64,000 nucleotides of DNA from Jacaranda mimosifolia (GCA_018894105.1 CM032120.1:25442710-25506709); one strand, 5' to 3'; counted from the stretch's first letter, positions 11,910 to 24,025 are shown. Program-made: numbers and translations. The notes: generated from the letters alone by a model not told the origin.

Positions 11910-13036
11910 TTATCATTAAGTTTTAATTTAACATTATTCAAAATAACTAAGTTTTACTTATTTTATTTATTTACAATTTATCAATTATATTGTCTAAAAT
12001 AATTAAAATTATATTAAAATAATTAAAATGATCAAATTATGTATTTAAAATGTTTAATATTATTATTTTCAATTTTAATTAATTATATTATTTTATATAT
12101 TTTTATTATTTTAATATTATGGAGTATATACTTTAAAACTGTAAAATTATATTTGTTAAGAGAGTATTTGATTTTAATTTTAATTTTTTAATTTTTAATT
12201 TTATTTTTAATTAATAAATAATTTAATTAAATTTAATTAAATTACTTTAGATACGTGTATATGATTTTAAATTTTTTATTTTTTTAGTTCAACTTGATTT
12301 AAATTATTTAATATTTAAAATTTTTATTATTAATAAAATATATTTAAATTTATTATGAATAATTTAACCAATGTAAAAATTACACTCCAAAGATATGAAA
12401 AACATTACGAAGAGGTCCAAATATATTTTTGTCTAAAAAATAATAACAATTATCGAAGGATATTTTTGAATTTTTACATAAATTTTCGAATGGTGTCAAC
12501 GAATTTGTTAATGAAGACTAATGATTCTTTAAAAAATTTCAAATGGGACAAAATTAGGGAGTTATTGCAATTTTTTGGTGTTTATTTGGAATTAAGTCAA
12601 ATCTTAGGGGGTTTTATGTAATTAATCAAAATCAAAATATTAATATTTAATGGAGTTTGTGGCAATTTCCGTCAATTTTAACGGTGGGGGACAAAAAATG
12701 TTAAAAAAGGTTATGAAATTAGACCAAAAGTGTTTAATGCCATAAGCACGGGAGTAACAGTGCACACACTGCTAAACCATGGGTCCAAAAATGTAATTTT
12801 TTCCTAGTGTTAATTTGTGTATTATCATTAACTATTAATTTAATATTATTCAAAATAATTAATTATTACTTATTTTATTTATTTAAAATTTATCAATTAT
12901 ATTGTTCAAACTAATTTAAATTATATTAAAATAATCAAAGTGATCAAATTATGAAATTAAAATTATTAATATTATTATTGTAAGTTTTAATTAATTATAT
13001 TTTTTTAGATATATTTATTATTTTAGTATTGTGGAG

Positions 13037-13891
13037 TGATATGAGATAGCCCAACAAGCCCAACCTACTAACAGTCGACCAAGTAATTGACCAGGCCCAA
13101 ATCCGCCCAATAGGCCTAGCCTACTAAGAGTCGATCGAGTAATCGATTAGGTCCAAATTGCGCCATTTCGCCAGCATAATTACCAACACCCTTATAGTCA
13201 ATTAACCTGAGAATGGCCATTTGGCCAAAAAGGCCTTTCGGACCCAACAGAGTTCCATTATCTCGACCAAAATATGGCTTGGTGACTCACAAGCAAGGGA
13301 ACATATCGACCCTAGGAGGTCGATCGGAGAAACATAAAGCAGTCTCATGCCACTAGTCACAGTCGCATTAAATGCGCCATAACCACCACTCTGCCGCATT
13401 AAATACGCTGACAGGCGGTGTGCCTCCGCATTTATAGTGTATACCTCCATTGTACCACCATTCTGCCTCCGCATTAAATGTGAAGATCATAGCCATGTCT
13501 TGAAGAGAAGGATGAGGCGCCACCTGGAGAAGTACACCAAAGAAAGAAGACCTAAAAGTCCTCAAGTAAGGAAAAAGACCTTCTTTGCATATGTAAAGGC
13601 ATCACAGGCATTTTAACCTCTCAAGAGAGACTATAAATACCCCATTACAATCCTTCAGCAAGGTGTGTTCATTATCACCAAAGCCCTCACTTTGTCGCTC
13701 TCTTTTTTGGTCGATTAAATACTGACTTAAGTGTCGGAGTGCCATAGCCAAGGGCTTATCACCAAGCCTAACGTTTGTTATTGGTTGCAGGACTCACCTA
13801 ACTTCATTTAAACGCTCCGTCCAACCCTTATTTTGGTCGATCATATTAGGCCAGAGCCCAGTATACTAACAAGTATAAAACACTATTATCA
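13037..13891 (+). repeat. 5' LTR of the Tat element
   Basis: It runs from TGATATGAGATAGCCC to TTATCA and aligns with the 3' LTR. It begins with repeats of a unit containing CCCAATAGGCC and CTACTAACAGTCGACC. A TATA box, CTATAAATAC, lies at 13631-13640 (the equivalent in the 3' LTR is at about 23761). Confidence 0.85.
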
Positions 13892-13893
13892 TT

Positions 13894-13910
13894 TGGCGCC
13901 GCCTAAAGGT
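13894..13910 (+). other. primer-binding site, TGGCGCC type
   Basis: TGGCGCCGCC starts 2 bp after the 5' LTR. TGGCGCC-starting sites are usual for Athila/Tat Gypsy elements. Confidence 0.8.
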
Positions 13911-14559
13911 TCTAGAGTTTGTGATTAAGAAAAATGGTAAATATAAGGCAAGCCGTTTCAGATAGAAAGGATCTTAGAAGGTCCCCACCCCCTCCTTCTC
14001 GTCACCAATAAGAACAGGATGTAGCTGGACCCAGTCCCAGCTAGAACAAGTGATAACTTTGACCATGCCCCTACTTATGTAGTTAATTAGTGAACATATA
14101 TCAGCTCAGATTTCAGCTTAGTTGTCAGCTGCCTTTAACAATCATAACCAGGCTGGACCAGGAGCTAGTGCTACCCCCCATCCCTCACAGCATGAGGAGA
14201 GGCCTCCAAAGGAGGATAGGGTGAGACGAGAGACATGATGCCCCCTATTCGACATGAGGATAGTCCAGGTCAGTTTCCACGGGAAGAGACCTGTCCACAT
14301 CCCCATGAAGAAGTGGATGATTTTGTGGACCATCTCGCTCGACCCATTCAATCCCAGCAGCACGATAGGCTGAGCGATGGAGACCTCAATCGAATAGAAA
14401 TATGTTGCAAGTTGATCAAAAGTAATAGAAAGAAATATCACACTAGGTGCAATAGCTGAATAGACGCCTCGAGGAGATTTCAAGAAGAACACAGAAAGGA
14501 ACCTTCAATATAACAGCACGCCCAGACTTGACTGTGAGTGAGAATCACTATTTATCTAG

Positions 14560-15365
14560 GAGATAATCGACAAGTGCATAGCTATCGATGTGAAAGTTTC
14601 GACCGATCTATCCCAATATGACGGCCCAATTGACCCGAATGAGCACTTGCTACAGTTCGAGCATATGATGTAGCTCTATGGGCACAATGAGTACATTCAT
14701 ACAAAGATTTTGGTCAATCAACACTCGATTGCTTTTTTAAATTGGAGCTAGTGTCCATTTTCTCTTATGACCAGTTTTGTGACAAATTCCTCCATCAGTT
14801 TGCCAGTAGAAGGAATATACTCATTTGCATACAGTGAAACAGAATAAGGGAGAATCTCTTCAAGATTTCTTCACTAGATTTAACACCGAATTGTTGAAAA
14901 TTGATAGTCCTCGGATTGAATTCCTAATTGATGTGTTGTTCCTGGGTCTCAGACAAAAGGAGTGTGCCAATGCACTAGTCAGGGAGAGACCAAGATCGAT
15001 GCAAATACTTCTCGACCTTGACAAGAGGTATTTGACCCAGGAAGACATGAACAGACTAAAGTATGAGAATCCTGACAATGAAAAGAAGAAGGCCAAGGAG
15101 AAAAATGATAGGTAGCACAAGGACAATAATTGATCTCCTATTCAGAGGTTCCACAGCTACATCCCATTAAATACTGCAAGAAAGGAGGTTCTATTTGCCA
15201 TCTAGCATGATAACCTCCTAAAAAAGCCCAGAAAGTTAACTGAAACTAAAACCATGAAGAGATCTAAAAAATACTATTACTTCTAGAGACAGAAAGGGCA
15301 TGACATTGAAGATTGCTTCAATCTGCATGATGAGATTGAGAGACTTATTTGACAAAGACATTTAA
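14560..15365 (+). pseudogene. Tat-element gag remnant
   Basis: Broken frames encode the Gag core: YDGPIDPNEHLLQFEHMM at about 14610, then, after a frameshift, KQNKGESLQDFFTRFN in the 96-aa frame 14825-15115. Near 15270-15350 a frame resembles the Tat-type H/C finger (GHDIEDCFNLHDEIERLI), but an expected upstream Cys reads Tyr and a stop replaces another position. Gag would package element RNA in the cytoplasm. Confidence 0.75.
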
Positions 15366-15529
15366 AGGAAGTTTGTTGATGAGAAAGCCAAACAGGAGAC
15401 TGGCCCAACCGACCAGACATCCCGTAGAGAAAAGATGGGCCCAACCGACCAGAATGGCCCAATTTTCCAATTCTTTACCAATGTAAAACCCATCTTTTTT
15501 TTTCATTCTGACCTCTCGCACAACGAGCA

Positions 15530-15950
15530 CCAAGGAAAGCTGGATTGTCTCCTCATCGTGTCAGTTGAGATTGCGAACTTTGAGGTCAGAAAGGTTCTAG
15601 TCGACAATGGTAGTTCAGCTAACATAATTTTCTCGTCAACATTGAAGATGATGGATCTGGGAAAGCTGAAGTTTGAGCCAGTTCGCACCCCCAATTGGAT
15701 TTGGAGGATTCAAGATCATTCTTGAAGGATCCATCAATTTGTCTACCTCATTCAGTGAAGCACCTAGAAGAAGGACACTCATGGTCAACTATCTGGTAGT
15801 CGACGCATCATTTTCCTATAATGTTATAATTAGGCGACCAACACTGAATGACTTTAAGGCAATTATCTCTGCTTACCACATGAAATCTAAGTTCCCAACA
15901 GCTGCTGGAACATGTGAGTTTTTGTGCAATATGAAGGAAGCCTAATGATG
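15530..15950 (+). pseudogene. Tat-element protease remnant
   Basis: Two overlapping frames give KVLVDNGSSANIIF, the retroviral-type aspartic protease motif in its Tat form (D-N-G-S), followed by the flap and C-terminal part ending near SYNVIIRRPTLNDFKAI. A frameshift at about 15690 separates them. The catalytic Asp itself is kept. Confidence 0.78.
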
Positions 15951-16155
15951 CTACACCATTTCTATCGAGGCAAATGAACAGAAAACTCGACCCAAACTGA
16001 AACCTTTGGGGGATGTCCCAGTAACGGAACCTGAAGAAGGATAACAAAACAAAAAGAGAAAACTAGAAGAAACCAAGGTCGAACTGGTTAGAGAATTCAA
16101 GACCATAGAGCTTAAGCTTGGAAATTCTAACAAAACTATAATAATTAGTACTAAT

Positions 16156-16800
16156 ATGGGAAGCGGCATGGAATGTATGATGGTCGACTTCCTTAGGAAG
16201 AACATTGATGTTTTTGCTTGGAAAGCTACTGGCCTCCAAGGAATCGACCCCAGCATCATCATCTACCACTTGAATGTGGACCCCTCATTTAAACTGATCA
16301 ACCAAAAGACCAGGACCTTCGATCTTGAAAGATGCCAGATCATTGAGAAAGATATCAACAAACTCTTAGAGACAGGCTACATTGTAGAAATTCAATATCC
16401 TAATTGGCTTTGTAATGTAGTTATTGTCCCTAAGAATGAGGGCAAGTGGAGGATATGTAACGATTTTATTGATTTGAATAAAGTTTGTCTTAAAGACCCT
16501 TACTTATTGCCTCGAATAGATTTATTAGTTGATTCAACAACAAGTTGGATCTTTTAAGCATGATGGGTGCATTTCAGGGTTATTGTCAAATTTTTATGGT
16601 CCTTGAAGATAGGAATAAGACCTCATTTGTGGTGCCCAATGATTTATATTATTTTTTGATCATGCCTTTTGGCCTCAAGAATGCAGGTCCAACTTATCAA
16701 AGACTAGTGAACTTTATGTTCAATAATAAGATCGGGTAGATTGTAGAGGTCTACGTCGATCACATGATTGTCAAGACAAAAAGAGAACAAAACCATTTAG
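16156..16800 (+). pseudogene. Tat-element reverse transcriptase remnant
   Basis: The first frame covers the N-terminal fingers (WKATGLQGIDPSI; GKWRICNDFIDLNKVCLKDP). A second, frameshifted part continues from 16545 (MMGAFQGYCQIFM; NAGPTYQRLVNFMF). The catalytic block reads YVDHM instead of YVDDM: the second metal-binding Asp is His (codon 16761-16763). The enzyme would be inactive even without the frame breaks. Confidence 0.82.
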
Positions 16801-17089
16801 CTAACCTCAGCTATACCTTCTCAATATTAAGACATTGGGCATGAAGCTCAATCCCAATAAATACACGTTTGGGCTAAGGGGAGAAAAAAAAATTGGCTAC
16901 ATGGTTAGCCAAAAGGGTGTAGAGGCAAACCCATAAAAGATTCAGGCAATTATAGACATCTCACCACCCCAAACAATAAGAGATGTGTAGAGGCTGATCA
17001 GAAGGATCATAGCTCTAGGTCAGTTTATTGTTCGATTAGCTGATAAAAGTTTGCCATTTTTTAAAATCGTTAGGGATGCCAGAAAGTTC

Positions 17090-17440
17090 TAGTGGACAGA
17101 CCAATGTGACTAGGCTCTAGTCGAATTAAAGCAATATTTGGCAACACCCCTGATACTTGCCAAGCCAGAGGTCAGAGAGGTCCTGTATATTTACATGGTG
17201 GTCTCGTCGATAGCAATCAGCTTAATTTTGGTCTCAACTAGGCATGGCACTCATATCCTAGTATATTACAATAGCAAAGCGTTGCAAGGCCCAGAGTATA
17301 ATTACCTAGAAATCAAAAAGTTTGCTTTATCTTTGGTTACAACATCTAGGAAGTTGAGGCCTTATTTTTAATTCTACTTTATTGTCGTCCTGACAAACCA
17401 GCCGTTGAAATAAGTATTATTAATACTAGACACTTCGGGA
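17090..17440 (+). pseudogene. Tat-element RNase H (first, RT-linked) remnant
   Basis: The frame 17138-17371 carries the RT-linked RNase H fold: LYIYMVVSSIAISLILV, then VYYNSKALQGPEYNYLEIKK (usual form YYVSKAL...AEtrYs.iEK). Near the N-terminus the expected Asp-containing block reads LYIYM, so a catalytic Asp is probably lost. Confidence 0.7.
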
Positions 17441-17559
17441 AGACTGATGAAGTTGGCTATCAAGTTAGGAGAATTTGACATCACTTTCCAACCTAGAACT
17501 GCCATAAAAGCCCAAGTGTTAGTAGACTTTGTAGCAAAATATCTCGACCTACCCAAAGA

Positions 17560-17970
17560 AATTGACCAAGATCCACCTATTTGGACCTTCCACATCGATG
17601 GCTCAACAACTTCTGCAAGAGGAGGAATAGGTATTTCCCTGTGCTCCCCCAGGTTGAAGAATATGACTTTGCCATTGAACTCGACTACCACATTACCAAT
17701 AATGAAGCTGAGTATGTGGCCCTCCTTGCTAGCATGAAAAAGGTTGTTGATAGGGAAGTCGAGTAGCTAGCAGCCATCACGGATTCCCAATTGGTTGTGG
17801 AACAGTTCAAAGGGAGCTTTGAAGCAAAGGAGACCACAATGAGCAAGTATTTGGTTAAAGTTAAGAAGTTGCAGCAACAATTCAAGAGGTTCACCCTCAG
17901 CCAAGTGCCCAGATCAGAAAATGAAAGGGCAGAAGCCCTATCTAAGTTTTCCAGCTTGACTAAAGGAACT
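17560..17970 (+). pseudogene. second (archaeal-type) RNase H domain
   Basis: The translation WTFHIDGSTTSARGGIGI, then ITNNEAEYVALLAS in another frame, then VKKLQQQFKRFTLSQVPRSENERAEALSKFSS matches the extra RNase H placed between RT-RNase H and integrase. This arrangement is diagnostic of the plant Tat lineage. Asp of HIDGS, Glu of NNEAEY and a terminal N-x-x-A-E-A-L block are visible. One frameshift lies at about 17650. Confidence 0.8.
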
Positions 17971-18249
17971 AGAGTCAAAACCATTACATTTTTTAGTCTT
18001 CGACAAACCTACTATAGATGTCTCGACCATAACCTGATTGGACAAATCTAAGAGTCAACTACCTCTTGATAGGACGAGATCAAATCCTACCTAAGGGAGG
18101 GAAAAGTGCCGGAGGATAAAGTAAGAGTTTGTAGGCCCAAAGGTCGAGTGGTGAGGTTTTCCCTCGACGAGTATGGCCAATTGTATAAAAGATCCCTTTC
18201 CAAATCACCATTGAATTGCTTGACATTAAGCAGGCTCTGTAAGTCTTAC

Positions 18250-19283
18250 AAGAAGTCCATTCGGGCATCTATGGTAATCACTCAGGCGGGTCTGCATTGG
18301 CCCACAAGGTCATCATACACGAATATTTTTGGCCGACCTTACTAAAAAATGCAGTCGACTTTGCCAAAAAATGCCCTTCCTGCGATGTTCACTCTGACAT
18401 CCCCTGTCAGCTTACATCAAAGCTAGTGCCAGTTCAAGTCACATGGCCATTCGATCAGTAGGGGATAAACATAGTTGGTTCCTTTCCAAAAACTACAGGT
18501 CAAAGAAAGTACATGATTGTTGCAGTCGAGTACTTCATGAAATGGGTCAAAGCAGAAGCAGTCCCGAAAATAACTGACATGGCTATTAGAAGTTTCTTGT
18601 GGAAAAATATCATCTGCTTTTTCAATTTGCCAAAAGTGCAGATATCATACAATGGGATGTAATTCCAAAGCAGAAGTATGAGGAACTAGTGTGAAAGTTT
18701 GGGAATTCAACAACATTTCACTTTAGTTGAAAACCCTCAAGCCGATGGACAAACTGAAGTCACAAATAGAACTATTCTGGACCATATCAAAACTCGACTT
18801 GAAGGATCCAGAGCAAGTTGGGAAGACGATCTTACTGGGGTCCTATGGGCTTGCAGAACCATTCCCAGAGCCGCCACAAACCATAGTCCTTATAGTCTGG
18901 TCTATGGGTCAAAAGCAGTAGTCCCAACAGAGTTGATACAACATATAACTTGGGTAATTCATTACAACCCTATCAGGAATGAATTTAAAAGAGAGTTCAA
19001 CCTTGAGTTGCGCTAGCAGGCATACACAATAATGCAGAGGTATAGGTCGAAAATGGCCCAGCACTACAATAAAGGAGTTCAACCAAGAAGTTTTAAGGTG
19101 AGAGACTTTGTCCTTAAGAAAGTTGAAGTTTCACAAAATGTGGAAAAACTTGACCCAAAATGGGAGGGCCCTTACTCGGTAGTCAAAGTGGCTAAGCACA
19201 ATTCTTATCAACTGGTGGATATGGATAGAAACAAGCTCCCTCGACTTCGGAATGCAGTAAACTTGAAAAAGTTCTATGTATGA
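18250..19283 (+). pseudogene. Tat-element integrase remnant
   Basis: A zinc-binding region ends in FAKKCPSCDVHSD (about 18360-18395). In the core, the first expected catalytic Asp (D-I-V-G) reads N-I-V-G (codon 18468-18470) and the second (S-D-N-G) reads S-Y-N-G (codon 18648-18650). The Glu block (ADGQTEVTNRTILDHIKTRL) is intact. The last 83-aa frame, 19032-19283, is a well-kept C-terminal domain (DPKWEGPYSVVKVAKHNSYQL). Stops and frameshifts interrupt the rest. Confidence 0.82.
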
Positions 19284-20059
19284 AGAGACCAAGGTCTCTA
19301 TTCAACTTTTTTGTAATTTGGTTCCAAACAAATAAAAGCAGTTTAAATTCGAACAACTACTTATTCTCAATTGTAACTAGGGCTTCTAGCCCAATCATAT
19401 AAATGATAAAATCATTTAAAGTCGACCCAGTTGTCAACCACACATTGGTTTCAAATCACGATCACGGGGTATAGCCTATTCACTTAACGAATGATAAAAT
19501 CATTTAAAGTTGGCCTCATAGTCGACCACAACTTAAGATCGACCCTATAGTTGATTATCATCTTCAAATCACCCAACGAATGCACATGTCACGATGCAAA
19601 GATCGCACACAACTTGAAGTCAATTTAATAAAGTCGACCCATGATCGACGACGGCTTCAAGCCTATTCATTTCATTACGATGAAAATATTTTAAGTTGAC
19701 CCAGCAGTCGACCATAAAAGCTCTCTCAAATTCAATTTTGAATGGATCATATTGATATGAAAATTCTTACATCTATTCAATTAATTCTTTTAAAATCAAT
19801 TTTATAATCGACCATTAACTTGTTTCTAAACCAATTAAGCATTGTTTGTTTCTTCATTGAAAGATTGCATTGTTCGACAAGTTAGATGGAAAAAAAAGTT
19901 TATTTCTTCAATAAAAGAGGCAAGTAGACAAGAAGTTATCGAAGCAATTGATATAATAAAATAAAAATGTTCAATTACATCATAAAAATTGTTTAAATTT
20001 TTTTTCATAATACCTCATAGGACGAATCAAAATGAATAAAATAACAAAAAGAAGCAACC

Positions 20060-22350
20060 TCAACTCGACCTAGCTCCTTCCCCCTCTGGCGCCCTGAGCA
20101 ACAAGCACCTCATCAACAATACGGTCGAGTTCATTGCCAGAGTTAACTTGAACGAGCACTGGAGGACCCTCAACCTCCTGCTCTGCCACTGGCTGAGTAG
20201 CACCTGCGGGTCGAGAAGGACTTGCCTCCATCAGAAATGTTTGATTAATAGGAGGAAAGTAGGCTGCAACGTCAATTTTGCCTTGTTTGACGTCGAAGAT
20301 AAAGTCACTCACAAAGGCAAACTCTTTCGCCACCTCGACTGACCTCGGGTAGACTAAAGCCTCAGCTGCCTCAACAAAAAACCCCTGTCATTGACAGACG
20401 CTGCCTCAAGATAGTCCTCGAGCTGCTTGTTTTGTAGCACATTCAAACAGGCTTTATCTTCTGGCCGAAATTGGTAGCCTAAAAACTCCAGCTACTTCAT
20501 AACTTTCTCAAAAGCCCCTTCGCGTAGTGGAAAGCAGGGCATAGCAAAAATTATTGAATTGCTTCTTTGTTAATGCCCAGCAGCACTTTAAAGAATTCAT
20601 CTCGAGTATATCAAGTAGCGCTATTATATCCTAGTGCCCGATCAGAATTATGAGCTGCTTCTGCCTCCAACCTTGCCTTTCTCAGCAACTCCTCCAACTA
20701 ACTCTTCTCAGTCACTGCGGCCACTAGCTCTACATATTTTTCCTCAACCTGTTAGGTCAGTTCAGTAATCCTCGACTGCAACGACTCAAGCTAAGTCTTT
20801 ATCATTTCAGTCTGTTCATGTTATTTCTAGAGCTCATCACAATCACCTGGGGCCAGCTCAGCTCTTCAATTAAAATGGTAACCCAATTGGCCAACCTACG
20901 ACAAGAGAAAGTTTGGTAAAAAATTGAGTGCAAACAATAAGTTTTTAAAGCTAGTAAGATTGGACCAAAAATTTACCATGTTTGCATGGTATGCAAGTGC
21001 CTTTAAGGCCTCTAGCTGTCCCATCTCCAGTAGTTTTTTTTGGTCAGACATGAAGAGACCAGCCATTAATACTCTCAAGGGGCTGACTCCAACCAACCCT
21101 GCCTTGAGCATTGACGCCGTATTTTGAACCCCAATGTCGAGCCCGAATCTTGGAGACTGAAAAGTAGGTAGGGGAAATATATTATCATCTAGTCGGGGGC
21201 CCAAGAGAGAGGGCTCTCCAACCTTCCCTTTCCCCATTTCAGTTGCAATTCTCTTCGAAATGGGGTCTCGCTCGTTGACCCACTTGTCGGCGCTTTTGTG
21301 CCTTTTGCAGATGAGCTATGGCTTGCTGGCGAGTACGATTCATTATTTTTGCTCGATCTGAAATAAGATAAAAGCAAACACATGACTATCTACTAGAAAC
21401 TATAAACAAAAAGCAACAAAAATTGGCAATAACATCTACCTTATTAAGCATTAGGTGGACAATCCAACTGAGCAGGCGATAAGCCTGCCAGCACCAAGTT
21501 TCTTTCTTCAACGTACCCTGATGCCTCAATTTCACCAAACTAGACTAGATCTCGGATAAACGTATTATTCCAAGATAGGTTTTGGTTGCCTAGCATCTTA
21601 ACCCGCCCCCTAAGCCACCCCCTAGGGATATTAAATCCAACCCCACCTGAAGCTTTAATAAAAAAAGAAGCATTTTTCCATGCTTGGCCATGAGAAACGG
21701 AAGAGGTCACTAAGAACTTTCAACGAGGACGAGCTATGAGATAATAAAAGGTTACTAAAGTTTATGAAAGAAGGGGGTTGATCATGTATAAGCATCAAAA
21801 CAATGTAGTTGTATAAAATTGAAAAATAATTAGGAAATAACTGAGTAATGCAAACCTAAAAACCCATGAACAGGTCGACTATAGGCTGTGTTATTGGGAA
21901 TCTAAACCCATATTTAAGGGTATCCTTAAAGATAGCTATGCAACCAGCCGAAGGTCGATGTATCCTATCATTAGGACTAAGAACAACTAAATCAAACTTT
22001 GACAGGATATAGTATAGATGCCTAATCAACTCAAGATCCCTATCCTTGATCTCAGATATAATATCACTATAGTGATCAATAATGAATAACTTACCCTAGG
22101 ACACAGGAGGTCGACTAGCCTCCTTAGAGAGCCCAACTCATCTCGCGATATCAACCCTCGTATCGCTCAAACTGTCAGATGAGGTGGAACTATCCCAAGA
22201 AGACCCATTCGTCCCACTAGTTGAGTCATTTACCCTTATGGTCGAATCCACTTCTGACTGGGTCTCCTTAGTATCATTTCCCCTATTGCTAAAATTCTAA
22301 GCATCTTTGCTATATAAATACTTGGTCAAAATTAACAAGAGTAAATCTGG
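20060..22350 (-). pseudogene. antisense gene remnant in the Tat 3' region, PF04195-like
   Basis: Read on the minus strand, broken frames are collinear over about 2.3 kb. There is an acidic, Ser-rich N-terminal part (about 22280-22140), then FKDTLKYGFRFPITQPIVDL and PNYFSILYNYIVLM (about 21940-21790), which resemble the 'putative gypsy type transposon' family PF04195. A middle frame is at 21237-20896, a Glu/Lys-rich probable coiled coil at about 20830-20640, and a conserved tail at 20333-20070 (VAAYFPPINQTFL). Antisense extra genes of this kind are known in the 3' part of Tat elements. Stops occur throughout. The family match is from memory of its pattern. Confidence 0.6.
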
Positions 22351-22724
22351 TTGAGATCAAATGGAACTTACACAATTGGTAAGAACGAAAGAAACTCGAC
22401 TATCAAAAAAAGCGGTAAATTTGCAAAGCTCGACCTCTCAAAATGTAATAAAGTGCCAAATGAAAATTTTCATCATGCTATTTATAGCCTTTAGGCAGCG
22501 GGTAACTTAACCGACTAAAACAACCAGTTACCGATAATTAATTATGCAACCGCCGGTTGACAAAGTGCATTGCCCAATGTAACAGATGCATTAAATGCAC
22601 TAAAACCTTGATCAAACTTTGAAATTTAAAGATCATAAGCACATTGAATCCCTGGTCGAACGTATTTCAGTTTTCTAAGTCAGCTACTCCTAATACATTC
22701 TTGTCAAACAACTCAATCAGGACT

Positions 22725-22743
22725 CGAGAATGGGGGAAACTTA
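22725..22743 (+). other. polypurine tract of the Tat element
   Basis: GAGAATGGGGGAAAC lies just before the 3' LTR, in the position where plus-strand DNA synthesis is primed. Confidence 0.7.
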
Positions 22744-24025
22744 TGATATGTGATAGCCCAATAGGCCTAGCCTACTAACAGTCGACCAGGAAATCGATTA
22801 AGCCCAAATTCACCCAATAGGCCCAGCCCAATAGCAGATGAGGTAATCAACCAGGCTAAAGCTCGCCCAACACGACCAGCTTACTAACAGCTGATCATGT
22901 AACTGATCAGGCCCAAATTGGGTCATTTCGCTAGCACAATTACCAATACCCTTCTAATCGACCAAAGTGTGGTCGATCAACCCGAGAATGGCTATTCAGC
23001 CAGAAAGGCCTTCAGACCCAAGAGAGTTCCATCATCTCAACCAGAATATCACTAGGTGACTCGCAAGCAAGGGAACATCTCCACCCTAGGAAGTTAATCA
23101 GAGAAACATAAAGCAATCTCACGCCACCAATCACAATCGCATTGAATGTGCAATAACCACAACTCTACCGCATTAATGCATTAACAGGCGGCGTGCCTCC
23201 ACATTTATGGTGCATGCCTTTACATTAAATACGGAGATCACAGCTATGTCTTGAATAGAGGTGCAAATGAGTCGAGCCGGCTCGCGAGCCTCACGAGCTG
23301 AGCTCGAGCTAGCTCAACTCGAGCTCGAAACATTTGAGCTCGAGTCGAGCTGAATTGAGCTCAAGCTCTAATTCGAGCCGATCTCTAATCATCTATATCT
23401 AGGCTCGAGGCTCACGAGCTAGTATATAATTAAATATTGTTTTTTATTTTATTAATAAATATATATCATATTACTATTTTTTTATTTTGAGTTCGAGTTC
23501 GAGTCTATAATTTTTTATAATTCATTTGCCAATTCGAACCTTATTGAGTCAAGTCGAGCCGAGCTCGAGCTCGAGCTCAAAAATTTTGCCAAAGCTCGGC
23601 TTAGCTCGGCTCGATTGCACCCCTAGTCCTGAAGAGAAGAAGGAATTGCTATTTGAAGAAGTACACCAAAAGGAAGAATACCTAAAAACCATCAAGTAAG
23701 GACAAAGCCCCTCTTTGCACATGCAAGGGCATCATAGATATTTTAATTTATCAAGAGAGACTATAAAACCCCATTGCAATCCTTCAGCAAGGCATGTTCA
23801 TTATCATCAACCCTTCACTTTGTCGCTTTCTTTTATGATCGATTAATTACTGACTTGAGCGTCAAAGTGCCTTAACTGAGGACTCCTCGGTAAGCCTGAC
23901 GTTTGTTATTGGTTGTAGGACTCAACCTAACTTAATCTAAACGCTCTGTCCAACCCTTATTTTGGTTGATTATTGAGCCAGAGCCTAGTATACAATATAC
24001 TGACAAGTAGGTCACATCATCATCA
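22744..24025 (+). repeat. 3' LTR of the Tat element, with a hAT insertion
   Basis: It starts TGATATGTGATAGCCC and ends CATCATCA. Removing the 370-bp hAT MITE and its duplication leaves about 904 bp, close to the 855-bp 5' LTR. The many differences between the two LTRs point to an old insertion. Confidence 0.85.
23256..23625 (+). mobile_element. hAT MITE inside the Tat 3' LTR (370 bp)
   Basis: The ends TAGAGGTGCAAATGAGTCGAG and, inverted, TAGGGGTGCAATCGAGCCGAG are typical of plant hAT MITEs rich in GAGCTCGAG words. The flanking 8-bp duplication GTCTTGAA/GTCCTGAA (7 of 8) is present, and the 5' LTR keeps the empty site (ATGTCTTGAAGAG, about 13496-13508). It must be younger than the Gypsy insertion. 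Confidence 0.9.

Larger units (their letters stand above)
8398..12805 (+). mobile_element. inner Mutator-like element, non-autonomous, split by a solo LTR
   Basis: Long terminal inverted repeats of about 130 bp lie at 8398-8530 and 12670-12805 (GGAAAATTAGCATTTTTGG at the left, GGAAAAAATTACATTTTTGG inverted at the right). The flanking 9-bp target duplication AGTGTTAAT (8389-8397 and 12806-12814) is perfect and has the size typical of MULEs. Without the solo LTR and its duplication the element is about 1.64 kb. It contains a GC-rich stretch (about 8760-9040) and AT-rich DNA, with no recognisable transposase. The 88-codon frame at 12355-12621 looks fortuitous. Confidence 0.85.
13037..24025 (+). 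mobile_element. Ty3/Gypsy retrotransposon, Tat lineage, full-length but dead
   Basis: Two LTRs (13037-13891 and 22744-24025), a TGGCGCC primer-binding site, a polypurine tract, gag-protease-RT-RNase H-second RNase H-integrase order, and a 3.4-kb 3' region with an antisense gene remnant identify the Tat group (Ogre/Retand-like). The flanks TGGAG/TGGAA (4 of 5) are the target duplication; the inner MULE keeps the empty site near 12120. Stops, frameshifts and changed catalytic residues occur in most domains. Confidence 0.88.

Noticed and set aside
12355..12621. 88-codon frame in the inner MULE, considered as a transposase fragment
   Set aside because: No MURA-type motif is visible, and the matching part of the outer MULE (about 24240-24510) has stops.
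20148..21127. Plus-strand frames in the Tat 3' region
   Set aside because: They are shadows of the antisense gene remnant, which has collinear minus-strand similarity.
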